Shown in pieces: positions 8,957 through 18,538 of a stretch of DNA of 64,000 nt. The position numbers and the translations under genes are program-made. The stretch is taken from the NCBI GenBank assembly GCA_012103575.1, contig WLWN01000001.1, positions 2,794,538 to 2,858,537 on the forward strand, given 5' to 3'. Under the pieces are notes generated by a model. It ran no database searches. It was not told where the DNA came from and worked only from the letters and a program-made list of their open reading frames with translations. The stretch comes from Kiritimatiellia bacterium (lineage in GTDB: Bacteria > Verrucomicrobiota > Kiritimatiellia > WLWN01). The stretch's first letter is position 1, and each line of letters begins with the position of its first letter.

Positions 8957-10614
8957 CCTGAATCCGTCAGATAAAATCTGACGATTTTTCATTACCTGTT
9001 GGGCTAAAGCGGGGAGCGTACCCGTATTCAAACAAACAACCCCGCCCCAACAGGTGTGTATATGAAACAATATAAAATAAAGACTGGCAAGGGCGAACTC
9101 AACAGCACAAGCGGAAATCATCTTTGCGGCCTGCTGCTTGAGGATCATGCTCAACGGATTCTTCCCTCCAATTTTTAACCACGCCGCTCCGATGCGATCT
9201 CTGATCGGGAGATCCTCCTTACCCAGATCGGCTTACTTTGCAACGGTCGAACCGATTTCAATGATATCGACCTGTACCGGGGTGATGAGATTTTTATGAA
9301 TGCCTTTGGACTTAAAAAGGGGAGTTAAAAAGGTAGCCTCTGAGCCGGTGTTCCGACGTCGTTTCGACGACCTGCCCCCAGCCAGAACCCATGTGGGGCT
9401 ACGCAAACTCAACACCGAACTTCTTTCCTCGGGCCCCTTTGGCTAGGTAGATGTCGAAGGGCTTGATCTTGTTCCCGTCGATATCGATGTGAGCCCTTTG
9501 GATCACTCAGGCTCTTCGAAAGAAGGCGTTTCCTACACCTAGAAGGGCCATGATGGTTACGCCCCGATATTTGCCTATGTGGGCACTCAAGGCCACATGC
9601 TTGAGTGCGAACTTCGACCCGGTAAACAACATTGTCAGTCGGGAACGACCGCGTTTATTGCCCGTAGCGTTGAAACGCTCCAAACCCTGGGCCTGGGTGG
9701 AAAATGCTTGCTTCGGCTTGATAGTGGCAACGCTGCGGCCGATAACTTCGACGCTTTTGGGGATCATTATTTTATCGTAAAGCGAAATCCTCGCCGCGAA
9801 TGTCCTGAACAAATGCTGGCCCTTGCACGCCGAGTTGGAGACAAACAAGACAGTCGTGAAGGCAAGAACGTTTACACAGGCTTTTTCAATCATTTCCATC
9901 CCGGTAGTGACCAAAACCGCCCTTGTGTCCCGGTGGCCTTTGAAGTGATTGAACGCACCATCGATATCGATGGTCAGAAACTTCTGGTTCCTAAACTTGA
10001 GGTAAACACCTGGTGGACGAACCTCTCTTGTCGTGCCAAGACGGTGCTAGATCTCTATCATGGACATGGCCCCAGCGAGCAGTACCACAATGAACTCAAA
10101 AGCGATCTTGATGTTGAGCGATTGCCTTCGGGGAGACCCTGTGCCAATAAGATTATTCTGTTATGCGCCATGGTGGCCTTCAACCTATTGCGCGGTCTTG
10201 GCCAAGAGGTCATCAAACGGGCTGGGCTTGCCCCGCAGAAAATCAACATCCCGCGCTGGCGAATCAAAACGGTTCTCAAAAATATCGTTTATTGCGCGGT
10301 TCGATTGGTCCGCCACGCCGGACGAATTGAACTTCACTTTGGCAAGCGTTGTTGCTGGTTTGAAGTGATACAAGATATTGCCCCATTCCTTCGCATAGCC
10401 CTCCGTGCACCTTTAACAATACTCTAAGGCGACTGCCCAAGGAGGCCTACGCCCCAAAATGGTCAAATCAGAGTGAATCTGACCTGTACGCTCAAAAAAT
10501 TCATCAGGGTGATACTTGCCGGTCCCAATCCGCCCAAAAGCGAGCATCTCAAGGAAAAAATTTTCAACTTTTGAGCCCCAAAACGCCTTCCGAAGCGACA
10601 GCTAACGGATTCAG
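8957..10614 (+). mobile_element. IS1380-family element, copy A
   Basis: The left end is CCTGAATCCGTCAG; the right end is a mutated inverse (CTAACGGATTCAG). Length 1658 bp, matching copy C. Flanks (TATTA left, ATTCT right) do not match, and trmB does not resume after it. Hence insertion was followed by deletion or recombination. Near the left end CGTCAGAT/ATCTGACG-type words form a short perfect hairpin. Confidence 0.85.
9062..10427 (+). pseudogene. IS1380 transposase, copy A, degraded
   Basis: Homologous throughout to copy D but with an ochre within codon ~40 (SNF then TAA where copy D has Gln), frame breaks near 9325 and 9444, and the TAG after GVSYT that copies A, C, D and E share. The second half (from GTQGHMLECELRPG) is open to 10427 and includes LRLDSGNAAADNFDAFGDHY and WWTNLSCRAKTVLDLYHGHG with DDE-type acidic residues. 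Not functional. Confidence 0.8.
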
Positions 10615-10939
10615 ATTCTAATGTGGGAGGGGGTTCCATCCCGCGATCTTTTTTTTCTTTCCTTCCTTTTTTATTCAACATTTCTTGTTCTATTGTTCTC
10701 CGGTTCAAATAGCTGCAACCGTTTCCCTTTATTGAACGCCTGTGGATATAGAGCCCCCTCCTACATTAGATGGGTCAGAGCACAAGCCCTGTCAGCCTGG
10801 AACACCTTCCTTCCCGAATCGAGTGTCAGCTAGATTGCTTATCAGGCTTTCCCCTATAAAGATCTAAGGTTTCGTCCTGATGGCCTGTGGTCTTTTCATC
10901 TGGCATGTTGTTCATATGTAAAACAAGGGAAAAGAGTGC
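10615..10939. other. Intergenic remnant with no recognisable gene
   Basis: Between IS1380 copy A and the MOSC remnant. A short open stretch ending YKDLRFRPDGLWSFHLACCS... then TAA near 10946 has protein-like composition but no start and no recognised family. It is probably the tail of a gene removed by rearrangement. A T-rich run lies near 10650-10690. Confidence 0.3.
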
Positions 10940-11290
10940 ATGAATAATAATGTAAAACAGTTTGGATATGGCACCTATTTATCTCGCCGAGTCACAATTT
11001 TAAGGGTCATCATGGCCGTGAACCTGGACAGTTTCCTATTTGTTCTGTGGATATGGTTGAATGTGTCGCCGACCGAGGTTTGGTTGGGGACCGGTTTTTT
11101 GATTACGATCAGAATTTTAAGGGATAGATCACTTTCTTTGATTGGGATGTTTATGTGCTGATTTGTGATGAACTAGGGTTTGACGGGCGTCTGCCTGCAG
11201 CTATGCGTCGCAATGTCATTATTGAAGGTGTTGATCTAAACGAGCTCATTGGAGAATCCTTTTCATCCTTGCCTCGTGAATTATTCAGGC
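10940..11290 (+). pseudogene. MOSC-domain protein, frameshifted, amber-interrupted and truncated
   Basis: From about 10961 the frame reads IWHLFISPSHNFKGHHGREP, then ICSVDMVECVADRGLVGDRF, then FDYDQNFKG[TAG]ITFFDWDVY, RRNVIIEGVDLNELIGESF. This is the MOSC domain of small molybdenum-cofactor-sulfurase-like proteins. The amber replaces the Gln usual in KGQITFF (CAG to TAG). The start ATG (10940) is in a different frame. The 3' end, including the usual conserved Cys, is cut by IS630 copy 1. Not functional. Confidence 0.7.
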
Positions 11291-11292
11291 TA

Positions 11293-12288
11293 GAGCGCTT
11301 CACGATTGAGGTGTCGCGATGTAGCACGAAGAAAACCAGCCGATTACCTCGTCGGGAGAAACCTCTTCGGACGCTTGTGTGAGCGCTTCAGATAGTTCCT
11401 GCTGACTGCGGGCTGCAAGGCTGCCCAACCGATTCTTTATCTTGCCCCACATTTTTTCAATGGGGTTGGAATCGGGGCTGTAGGGTGGAAGGAATCTTAC
11501 ATGGGCCCCACATGACTCAATGAATTCAATGACCTTGGGATTGTGATGGACGCGAAGATTGTCCATGATGACGATGTCTTCAGGTGAAAGAGTCGGGAGA
11601 AGAACCCGGCGAATATATTCTCCAAAAACAGCCGCCTCTGTCGCCCCCTCCCCCTCCATGGCCGCTGTTGTTCCGTCCAGGCGGACCGAAGAAATCAAGG
11701 TGGTGGTACACCAATGTCCATAAGGCGTTTTGGCAAAAAGCCTGTTCCCGCCCAACGCCCGGCCCCGCAGACGAGTCATATTCGTTTTCGCCCCGGATTC
11801 ATCAATAAAGACAAGGCGACTTGGATCAAGCTTGGCCACCTCTTGGATCCACTGCTTTCTCAAGAGATTTACATCCGCCCGGTCCTGCTCGCTGGCGTGA
11901 AGCGTTTCTTTTATACCGGCCGCCCAACCGATTCAACGCCCGCTGTACGGCCATGATCGACCCCTTCACGCCGCTCATGTTCTTGAGTTCTTCAAGCGTT
12001 GCATCGGGATGTTTGCCCCCCAGTTGAGCCAACGCCTTGAGCTGCTTTCCGCTGTAGAGGGCCTGACGATGCCCACGCGGTCGGGGAGCGGTCTGTCCGG
12101 TTTCGTTGAAACGAGAGAGCCCACGCTGAAACGTTCTAAGATCTACACGATAAGAAGATGCGATATCGGCCTGGGAACCTTTGCCCATTTTGTAGGCATC
12201 TATCGCACGCCGCCGGATTTCTGCTGTTGCTATACTCATGTCATGGAGTATAGATCTTCTAAAGAGGCATTTCAATCGTTAAATGCTC
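11293..12288 (-). mobile_element. IS630-family element, copy 1
   Basis: 996 bp flanked by TA on both sides (11291-11292, 12289-12290), the IS630/Tc1 target duplication. Ends are related inverted repeats (GAGCGCTTCACGATTGAG against GAGCATTTAACGATTGAG, the latter with one change in this copy). Nearly identical to copy 2 at 28495-29490, so transposition is recent. It cuts the MOSC remnant. Confidence 0.9.
11300..12239 (-). CDS. IS630 transposase, two frames (possible +1 frameshift)
   Basis: Frame 1 (from MSIATAEIRRRAIDAYKMG, 12239) is the helix-turn-helix DNA-binding part. Frame 2 carries the catalytic domain: LVFIDESGAKTNMTRLRGRA (Asp), DIVIMDNLRVHHNPKVIEF (Asp), YSPDSNPIEKMWGKIKNRLG (Glu). 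Frames meet near RYK; a +1 shift over TAT AAA A gives RYKETLHASEQDRADV, the sequence expected for the family. The arrangement is identical in copy 2. Confidence 0.85.
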
Positions 12289-12290
12289 TA

Positions 12291-12677
12291 ATTCGATATT
12301 CTTTAATGCTAATATTTTCCGATCCCCGGTTTCTGCGTGTTCCCACACATACCTTTCTGAAAATCACCAGGGGGCGCAAAGCTTGTCCTGCGTGATTGTT
12401 CGTCGGCGGACCCCAAAATTCGATCAAGGTAAAAATTTCTGTGTACTCCCGGGCTCCCGGAATCAAACGCTTTCTGAGGGTGTCGGCTTTGGGAAAAGCC
12501 AACGACTTATCACAAATCAGATCCAGCGCCCGGAGGAAATAGGTGAGCAGGATTATGCAATTTTTGTGTCTAGTTTCCTGGAGTACAGGACACGCTATTA
12601 CGTTTTACACCAAATGGGTTCAACTTATTATTTGGCGTAAGGCCTCTTTCCCCCCTTATTCGCCGCGCGTTCATTCT
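12291..12677. other. 387-bp region without a supported gene
   Basis: Right of IS630 copy 1. Short open frames exist on both strands (an 85-codon frame on + at 12383-12640, a 76-codon frame on - at 12272-12502), but neither has a good ribosome binding site or a recognised motif. Likely decayed coding DNA. Confidence 0.3.
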
Positions 12678-13316
12678 TTAGAAGCTTTGTACGACGAAGG
12701 GGTTTGTGGTGCGTTCATGTCCGATGATCGTGGATGGACCATGTCCCGGATAGATTGTCATGGCATCGGGCAGTGCCATGAGAACATGCTTGATTGAGCT
12801 TCTCAGGTCGTGCACATTGCTTGTTGGGAAGTCATACCTGCCGATACCTCCAGCAAACAAGGTGTCTCCGACGATGGCTTGATTTGATTCCTCATGGATG
12901 AAACACAAACTGCCGGGACTGTGACCGGGTGCGTGGATCACTTTCCACGTGGATGACCCTAGGCTGATGGGTTCTCCTGATGTCAAGAATCCATTAGGCT
13001 CTTGTGCGGTCACCGGTAATCCGTCGAGTCCGGACAAGTTCAACATCGGATCCATGTTCCAACTCGCTTCAGATTCATGGCACAACACAGGTATTTTACC
13101 GATTGATGATCTCAATTGATCGAGCCCAGCGATGTGATCGGAGTGGCAGTGTGTTAGGAGAATTGCGGAAGGCTGCAGCGACTGTTCTAGGAGGTAAGCA
13201 ATCAATGGTTCTGGGTCGTACCCACAGTCAACAACCCAGCAATCGTCACCTTCTGTGACGACATGGCAATTCGTTTGGTAGTCGCCAAGGGCAAATGGCG
13301 TTATCTTGATGGTCAT
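12678..13316 (-). CDS. MBL-fold metallo-hydrolase (glyoxalase II-like)
   Basis: 212 residues. Metal-binding motif THCHSDHIAGLD (~residues 55-66), then VIHAPGHSPGSLCFIHEE, IVGDTLFAGGIGRYDFPTSN with the bridging Asp, and TIYPGHGPSTIIGHERTTNP. This order matches the glyoxalase II-like subgroup acting on thioesters or related hydrolysable substrates; true GloB has an additional C-terminal domain missing here. Exact substrate unknown. Stands alone on the minus strand. Confidence 0.85.
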   Translation of the reverse strand: MTIKITPFALGDYQTNCHVVTEGDDCWVVDCGYDPEPLIAYLLEQSLQPSAILLTHCHSDHIAGLDQLRSSIGKIPVLCHESEASWNMDPMLNLSGLDGLPVTAQEPNGFLTSGEPISLGSSTWKVIHAPGHSPGSLCFIHEESNQAIVGDTLFAGGIGRYDFPTSNVHDLRSSIKHVLMALPDAMTIYPGHGPSTIIGHERTTNPFVVQSF

Positions 13317-13605
13317 AAGTGGGTTCCTAAGGTATACAATCTAAGGGGTTATCTCGAATTAATTTAGGATATTTCTTTAACATACATAGCATTGTAATTC
13401 TGCCTATCTATCTTTAAAAGGAAATAGTGCCGAATATTTTCAAATTTTCAATATTATGGGGACGAAGAAATATCCCGACGAATACCTGTATGGTGAACTT
13501 GGATTAATCCGCTTGGAGTTGCCCACGCGTAACCTCCCGTGGATCTAAGCATGCTTCATCCATTCTTTATCACTCAACGCAGGTTTAAAACTCCTGATTT
13601 CGTAG

Positions 13606-14520
13606 TCATCGAAGATGATTCACTAAGGTTTTCAGGGAGTCGAATAGTGGGATTTCAGGGATCCATTTTATATGATCTTTAATTTTTTCTGCATCAAGGA
13701 TCGGGGGATTGTCTGTAGGACGATATCGTTCTGGGTCTATCTCAATGAGAGGGTCGATGTCAGTCAATTCACAGAGCTGTTCTACTATATGTTTTATGCT
13801 TACGATGTGGTGTGAAGCAATATTATAAGCTTCACCCGGTGTTCCGTTCTCTATCAGTAATCGATAGGCTCTAGCGACATCGCGTACATCTAAAAAGTTG
13901 CGCTTATTTTCAAGATTCCCCACTTTCAACACCGGATCACCTTCACCGTTCGCAATTGCCAAGAGTTGTTTAGCAAAGGAGGTTGTCACAAAATGAGAGG
14001 ATTGACCTGGACCGATATGGTTTTGGGGACGAGCCGTCATGATTGGCATGTTATATCTTTCTGCATAAAGTAAAGCGGACCGATCGGCCGCTACTTTAGA
14101 CATGGCATAGAGGTTAGAAGGTCTCATGGCGGCATCTTCTTTAAGGGGCGTCTCTCGCGGTTCTCTGCCATACACTTCAGACGAAGTAATAATCAGAATC
14201 CGTGCCTCTTTATGGGCGTGACGAAAAGCCTCAAGGAGATGAATGGTGCCGAGTGTGTTTACTTCAAAGATGCGGTGAGGATTTTCCCACCCGAGGGGAA
14301 CAAGTGCAATGCCGGCTAAATGAATGCACGCATCGGGTTTGAGATCATGGACGATTTTTGTGAGCGTTGCTTGATCCTTCAGGTCTCCTGTAAAAATATT
14401 TTTGTCCGGCGATTCAGGTTCATGATGGAGAAATTTGAAGAGGGTATGGCCATGTTCTTCCAGTTCTCGTGAGACATAGCGTCCTGCAAAACCTTGTGCG
14501 CCTGTAAGCAGAACACGCAT
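13606..14520 (-). CDS. rmd: GDP-4-keto-6-deoxy-D-mannose reductase-like SDR
   Basis: 304 residues, extended SDR. LLTGAQGFAGRYVSRELEEH is the GxxGxxG NAD(P) site; ITSSEVYG and YAMSKVAAD hold the Ser and the catalytic YxxxK. RNFLDVRDVARAYRLLI is typical of nucleotide-sugar epimerases and reductases. It follows gmd by 5 nt, so the pair probably turns GDP-mannose into GDP-D-rhamnose (reductase) for LPS or glycans. GDP-D-talose or epimerase activity remains possible; the context supports Rmd. Confidence 0.75.
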   Translation of the reverse strand: MRVLLTGAQGFAGRYVSRELEEHGHTLFKFLHHEPESPDKNIFTGDLKDQATLTKIVHDLKPDACIHLAGIALVPLGWENPHRIFEVNTLGTIHLLEAFRHAHKEARILIITSSEVYGREPRETPLKEDAAMRPSNLYAMSKVAADRSALLYAERYNMPIMTARPQNHIGPGQSSHFVTTSFAKQLLAIANGEGDPVLKVGNLENKRNFLDVRDVARAYRLLIENGTPGEAYNIASHHIVSIKHIVEQLCELTDIDPLIEIDPERYRPTDNPPILDAEKIKDHIKWIPEIPLFDSLKTLVNHLR

Positions 14521-14525
14521 GATGA

Positions 14526-15521
14526 TTAGCCTTTAATCGATGCCCATCGCTTGATATCAGCATCTACCATCATTTTTACGAGACCTTCAAAATCGACCTC
14601 GGGTTCCCATCCTAGTTGTTGTTTGGCTTTGGTAGAGTCTCCGATGAGGTGTTCGACTTCTGCTGGACGCAAGAATTTAGGATCTTGCACGACACACTCT
14701 TTCCAGTCTAAGCCTGCATGAGAAAACGCTATTTCACAAAATTTTTGAACAGAATGAGTTTTTTCTGTTGCAATAACGAAATCATCCGCTTGTTCTTGTT
14801 GGAGCATCAACCACATGGCTTTTACATAGTCTTCAGCAAAGCCCCAGTCCCGTTTAGCTTCTAGGTTGCCGAGTCGAAGTTCGTGGCTGAATCCACATTT
14901 AATTTGAGCCACCCCATCGGTGATTTTGCGCGTCACAAACTCTTTGCCCCGCCTAGGACTTTCATGGTTAAACAAAATTCCAGAAACCGCAAATAGATCG
15001 TAACTTTCTCGATAATTCACCGTGATGTAATGGCCATATACTTTTGATGCGGCATAAGGGCTTCGTGGGTAGAAAGGGGTCTTTTCTGTCTGCGGAACCT
15101 CTTGGACTTTCCCATACATTTCACTACTTGACGCTTGATAAAACTTGGCTTTGGGGGTGACAAGACGTACCGCTTCAAGAAGTCGAGTTACACCCAGCGC
15201 TGTGAATTCACCGGTGAGTACAGGTTGGTTCCATGATGTGGGGACGAAAGACATCGCGGCCAAGTTGTAGATTTCATCAGGTTGCGTTTCTTCTAATATT
15301 TGTATAAGCGATAATTGATCAAGAAGATCGGCTTGAATCAGAGGTACGGTGTTTGTTAGATGTGCAATGCGCTCAAAATTTTCTGTGCTGGCTCTGCGTA
15401 CCATGCCGTATACTTCGTACCCTTTTTCAAGAAGGAACTCTGCTAAGTAAGATCCATCTTGACCTGTAATACCTGTAATCAATGCTTTCAAGTTACCACC
15501 TGTTGTCTTTGTGCGTTCCAT
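14526..15521 (-). CDS. gmd: GDP-mannose 4,6-dehydratase
   Basis: 331 residues. [20 protein letters not shown] is the Gmd cofactor signature. [14 protein letters not shown] and [20 protein letters not shown] hold the catalytic Ser/Thr-Glu and Yxxx[21 protein letters not shown] is diagnostic of Gmd, as is the [17 protein letters not shown] segment. The enzyme makes GDP-4-keto-6-deoxymannose. First of the gmd-rmd pair; an ATG at 15521 or a downstream TTG could be the start. Confidence 0.92.
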   Translation of the reverse strand: MERTKTTGGNLKALITGITGQDGSYLAEFLLEKGYEVYGMVRRASTENFERIAHLTNTVPLIQADLLDQLSLIQILEETQPDEIYNLAAMSFVPTSWNQPVLTGEFTALGVTRLLEAVRLVTPKAKFYQASSSEMYGKVQEVPQTEKTPFYPRSPYAASKVYGHYITVNYRESYDLFAVSGILFNHESPRRGKEFVTRKITDGVAQIKCGFSHELRLGNLEAKRDWGFAEDYVKAMWLMLQQEQADDFVIATEKTHSVQKFCEIAFSHAGLDWKECVVQDPKFLRPAEVEHLIGDSTKAKQQLGWEPEVDFEGLVKMMVDADIKRWASIKG

Positions 15522-15583
15522 TCCATTTTTTACCTTGTCTGGCCATAAATTTGAATACTAACTTTTTAGGTCGTATGCAAACT

Positions 15584-16501
15584 TTAAACCGGTCTCCATA
15601 CCTGCTTGAGATGCTGTATGCCTTTGATAATAGGTGTTGACGGTGTTCCTGGACTGGGTTCTATAACTTTTAGAATATTGGATGTGACAAATCTTTTATA
15701 GAGGGAAAAATCTATGCCGCCTAGGGGTGGCATCACATGGTCACGTACGCGTTTTGCAACGTCATGGAGATGCATGCCAGCCAGATAAGGGTGCAGTCTT
15801 TCTAGCCAGCGTTCTTGATTGATAAGTCCAAGATTTTCGCGAATTTGACCATGCCCGATGTCATGCCAGTATTGCAAATGAGGTGAGTTAAAATCTTGTA
15901 TGAGGTCCATTATTTCTTTTTCGGTAGGGATCGCTTCCCATGTTGGCAGATTTTCAAGAGCTAGACAGATCTTATTTTCTTCTAGGACGGGTAAAAGTTT
16001 TTCAAGACTTTCGTACAGATACGATAGCTGTTTTTTTATCTTTTTCTCTCGGGTTACTTGTAGTTTTAATTTTGTTCGCTCATAGGTAGAACTGAACTGA
16101 TCGTTTTGTTCGATGAGCCCTATTAGCTCTTTTGTTAGGCGTTCCATTTCGACATTGCCGGAATGCGAAATAACCGTGCTGGCCCCTATTTCAGCCGCAA
16201 ACTGAATGGTTTGTACTGTATGTCGTACGGCACTTTCTCTTATGTGGGGCTGAGTACTCGCAAAGGTGAATAGTTCAGGATGGCCTTTGGGGGCTCCTAG
16301 AGGAATGGGACAGAAATTGTGGACACTGTTAACGGTAACAGCGTTTTCTTTTACCATGTGTTGTACGCCTGGAACAAGATCGTGTCTCAAGTCATAGCCC
16401 AGTTCTACATGTTTAAAGCCCATGTCGAGGATTTCTTCGATCATGGTTTCGCCCTGTCTATGCTTTCTTGCGTTCCAGTGTGTTGAAAGGGCGAAGATCA
16501 T
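15584..16501 (-). CDS. Sugar phosphate isomerase/epimerase family protein
   Basis: 305 residues with the xylose-isomerase-like TIM barrel of AP endonuclease family 2. FKHVELGYDL, ASTVISHSGNVEME, ICLALENLPTW, LQYWHDIGHGQIR and LAGMHLHDV carry the metal-binding His, Glu and Asp in the expected order. The substrate is unknown. It lies upstream of gmd-rmd on the same strand (62 nt gap) and may belong to the same sugar-metabolism unit. Confidence 0.75.
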   Translation of the reverse strand: MIFALSTHWNARKHRQGETMIEEILDMGFKHVELGYDLRHDLVPGVQHMVKENAVTVNSVHNFCPIPLGAPKGHPELFTFASTQPHIRESAVRHTVQTIQFAAEIGASTVISHSGNVEMERLTKELIGLIEQNDQFSSTYERTKLKLQVTREKKIKKQLSYLYESLEKLLPVLEENKICLALENLPTWEAIPTEKEIMDLIQDFNSPHLQYWHDIGHGQIRENLGLINQERWLERLHPYLAGMHLHDVAKRVRDHVMPPLGGIDFSLYKRFVTSNILKVIEPSPGTPSTPIIKGIQHLKQVWRPV

Positions 16502-16619
16502 TTTACGATTAAAAGTAGTCTGAGTAGATCTGAACTAGATACAAGGAACGAAAATCTTAAACGATTAAAGAGTTCCCCGCTATGGTTTTTGTTGAATGAT
16601 AGGTCGGAGGAGGGGTGCA

Positions 16620-16802
16620 CTATTGCAAATATGCTGCGCGTGTTCGGGCTCTGGCGGCTTTGCGTCGTTTTTTCTCGCTTGGCTTTTCATAATGTCGATG
16701 GGAACGAACTTTACGCATGGTTCCCTCTTTATCTAATTTTTTCTTTAAACGGCGAAGCGCTTTGTCTACGGGTTCACCTTTTCTAAGCTTAATTTCAGTC
16801 AC
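16620..16802 (-). CDS. rpsU: 30S ribosomal protein S21
   Basis: 60 residues, very basic: IKLRKGEPVDKALRRLKKKL, MRKVRSHRHYEKPSEKKRRK, AARARTRAAYLQ. This is bS21, which sits near the 3' end of 16S rRNA and helps initiation. Length is usual. Ends in TAG. Faces the gene at 15584 in the same direction. Confidence 0.93.
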   Translation of the reverse strand: MTEIKLRKGEPVDKALRRLKKKLDKEGTMRKVRSHRHYEKPSEKKRRKAARARTRAAYLQ

Positions 16803-16900
16803 ACGTTTTCCCTATTTGTTTATGATGAAAAAATCAACAGTTAGTACGTATAAATCTTTGAGGGTGGGATCATAGTGAAAGATAAGAAGAATGTCAATCA

Positions 16901-16969
16901 ACAATTCTAATCTTTCAAATCAGAATGGCCCGTTATCAGCTAATTGCTATTGGTTATTACCTGGATCCG
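16901..16969. repeat. Dispersed AT-word repeat, copy a3, cut by MITE copy 2
   Basis: Contains CAATTCTAATCTTTCAAATC, then AGAATGGCCCGTTATCAGCT and CTATTGGTTATTA. These words recur at 4200-4325 and 8530-8650. The distal arm is absent because MITE copy 2 starts at 16970. Confidence 0.5.
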
Positions 16970-17122
16970 TCAGTTAAACGCGGTTTTCTGCACGAATCAT
17001 TTAGGCCAAAAGGAGATCCAAGAAAGTCTTGATGTACCCTGTGGGTGCACCTACGTTCTTTTGGTTCCTTTTGCCTCCAAAACATTCGCACAGAAATCCT
17101 ACGTTTAACTGACGGATCCAGG
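16970..17122. repeat. Palindromic MITE copy 2
   Basis: 153 bp in the opposite orientation to copies 1 and 3, with ends CCTGGATCCGTCAGTTAAAC and its inverse. Perfect 5-bp target duplication TATTA (16965-16969 and 17123-17127). The central loop is more diverged (GTACCC/GGGTGC stem) than in copies 1 and 3. Lies just downstream of ugd and so could end its transcription. Confidence 0.9.
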
Positions 17123-17130
17123 TATTAGTG

Positions 17131-18438
17131 TTAATGAGTTCTTCCAATAGAATAGTAAGAGATTTTTTTGTTTTTCATCTCTTTTGGGTCGAACAGGTTA
17201 CGCCCATCAATAATCGCTGGACATTTCATGACCGATTTAAGTCTATCTAGATCCATAGACTTTATTTCTGGCCAATCGGTTAAAATTAACACGATGTCAG
17301 CATCTGTTGCACATTCGATAGGGGTATCATAATAATTGAGTGTTGGATGGATCTCATCAAATTTGGCTTTCGCGATGGGGTCCCAAAGCTTTAATTTGGC
17401 TTTCGCCTCTAAAAGTTGAGGGACGAAGTACAAAGAAGGAGCTTGCCGAATATCATCTGTTCCCGGTTTAAACGCTAAACCGAGAATGGCAATGGTCTTA
17501 TCTTGGGTCACCCATAGTTCGCGTTGAAGCTTCTGCATGAAGTGTTCGCGTTGAGATTGGTTAATGCGTTGAACTTCTTTAAGCAATTCGAAGCTATACC
17601 CGTATTGGTCGGCAATATGTACAAAGGCATCAACGTCTTTAGGAAAACAAGAGCCTCCATACCCGACACCTGCGTTTAGGAAATTTGGGCTTATGCGTTT
17701 GTCTAGACCCATGCCGTGAGCCACTTGTTGAATATCCGCGCCGGCCAGTTCACAGATTCTGCTAACGGCATTGATAAAGGAAATCTTCATGGCTAGAAAC
17801 GAATTAGACGCATGTTTGGTTAATTCGGCACTAGCGATATTCATTTCAAGGAATTCGCATCCACTGCGCTCTATAATGGGAGCATAAATCTTTCTTAAAA
17901 GTTCAGCCGCTCGAACGCTCTCTATACCGACAACAATACGATCGGGATTTAATGCATCTTCAATGGCTGTTCCCTCTCGGAGAAATTCAGGATTTGACGC
18001 AATATCAAAATCAATATCAGAACTCAGATATTTACTTATGGTCCGTTTAAGTTGCTCTCCGGTGTTAATCGGAACCGTGCTTTTTTCAACCAATAATCGG
18101 TATGAATCCATGGTTTCAGCGACCCGTCGGCCTACATTTTCAACATAGGACATGTTGGCTTCTCCTTTATATCCTGGAGGTGTGCCTACGGCGACAAAAA
18201 TGACTTCTGAGAATCGGTTTCCTTCTTCAATGCAGGTACTAAATTGTAGGCGTTTTTCGTGTACATTTTTTTTGACTAGTTCGGGCAGGTCCTTTTCATA
18301 AATAGGCATTTCAAAACGTCTTAACATTTCAATTTTGGATGTATCGTTGTCTACGCAGAGTACCTCGTGTCCAATTTCTGCAAAGCAGGTGCCCGTTACA
18401 AGTCCTACATAACCTGTTCCAACAATTGTGATTTTCAT
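17131..18438 (-). CDS. ugd: UDP-glucose 6-dehydrogenase
   Basis: About 435 residues. KITIVGTGYVGLVTGTCFAE binds NAD. VGTPPGYKGEANMSYVENVG and STVPINTGEQ follow. NPEFLREGTAIEDALNPDRI and GVGYGGSCFPKDVDAFVHIA hold the catalytic Lys region and Cys. AILGLAFKPGTDDIRQAPSL is the C-terminal UDP-binding domain. ATG at 18438 is preferred because GAAAGG lies 6-8 nt before it; a TTG at 18456 is the alternative. Supplies UDP-glucuronate for envelope glycans. Confidence 0.92.
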   Translation of the reverse strand: MKITIVGTGYVGLVTGTCFAEIGHEVLCVDNDTSKIEMLRRFEMPIYEKDLPELVKKNVHEKRLQFSTCIEEGNRFSEVIFVAVGTPPGYKGEANMSYVENVGRRVAETMDSYRLLVEKSTVPINTGEQLKRTISKYLSSDIDFDIASNPEFLREGTAIEDALNPDRIVVGIESVRAAELLRKIYAPIIERSGCEFLEMNIASAELTKHASNSFLAMKISFINAVSRICELAGADIQQVAHGMGLDKRISPNFLNAGVGYGGSCFPKDVDAFVHIADQYGYSFELLKEVQRINQSQREHFMQKLQRELWVTQDKTIAILGLAFKPGTDDIRQAPSLYFVPQLLEAKAKLKLWDPIAKAKFDEIHPTLNYYDTPIECATDADIVLILTDWPEIKSMDLDRLKSVMKCPAIIDGRNLFDPKEMKNKKISYYSIGRTH

Positions 18439-18538
18439 ATTCGGCCTTTCTTTCAATAAGGGTAAATGAGCGCAAAAGCCTAGACGGGAATATATTGTTT
18501 TGCAACTATAGTTCCAATAAAAGTGTCTAAAGTAGGAT

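Noticed and set aside
12383..12640. An 85-aa gene on the plus strand right of IS630
   Set aside because: No ribosome binding site, no recognised motif, and a competing frame on the other strand; left as unassigned.
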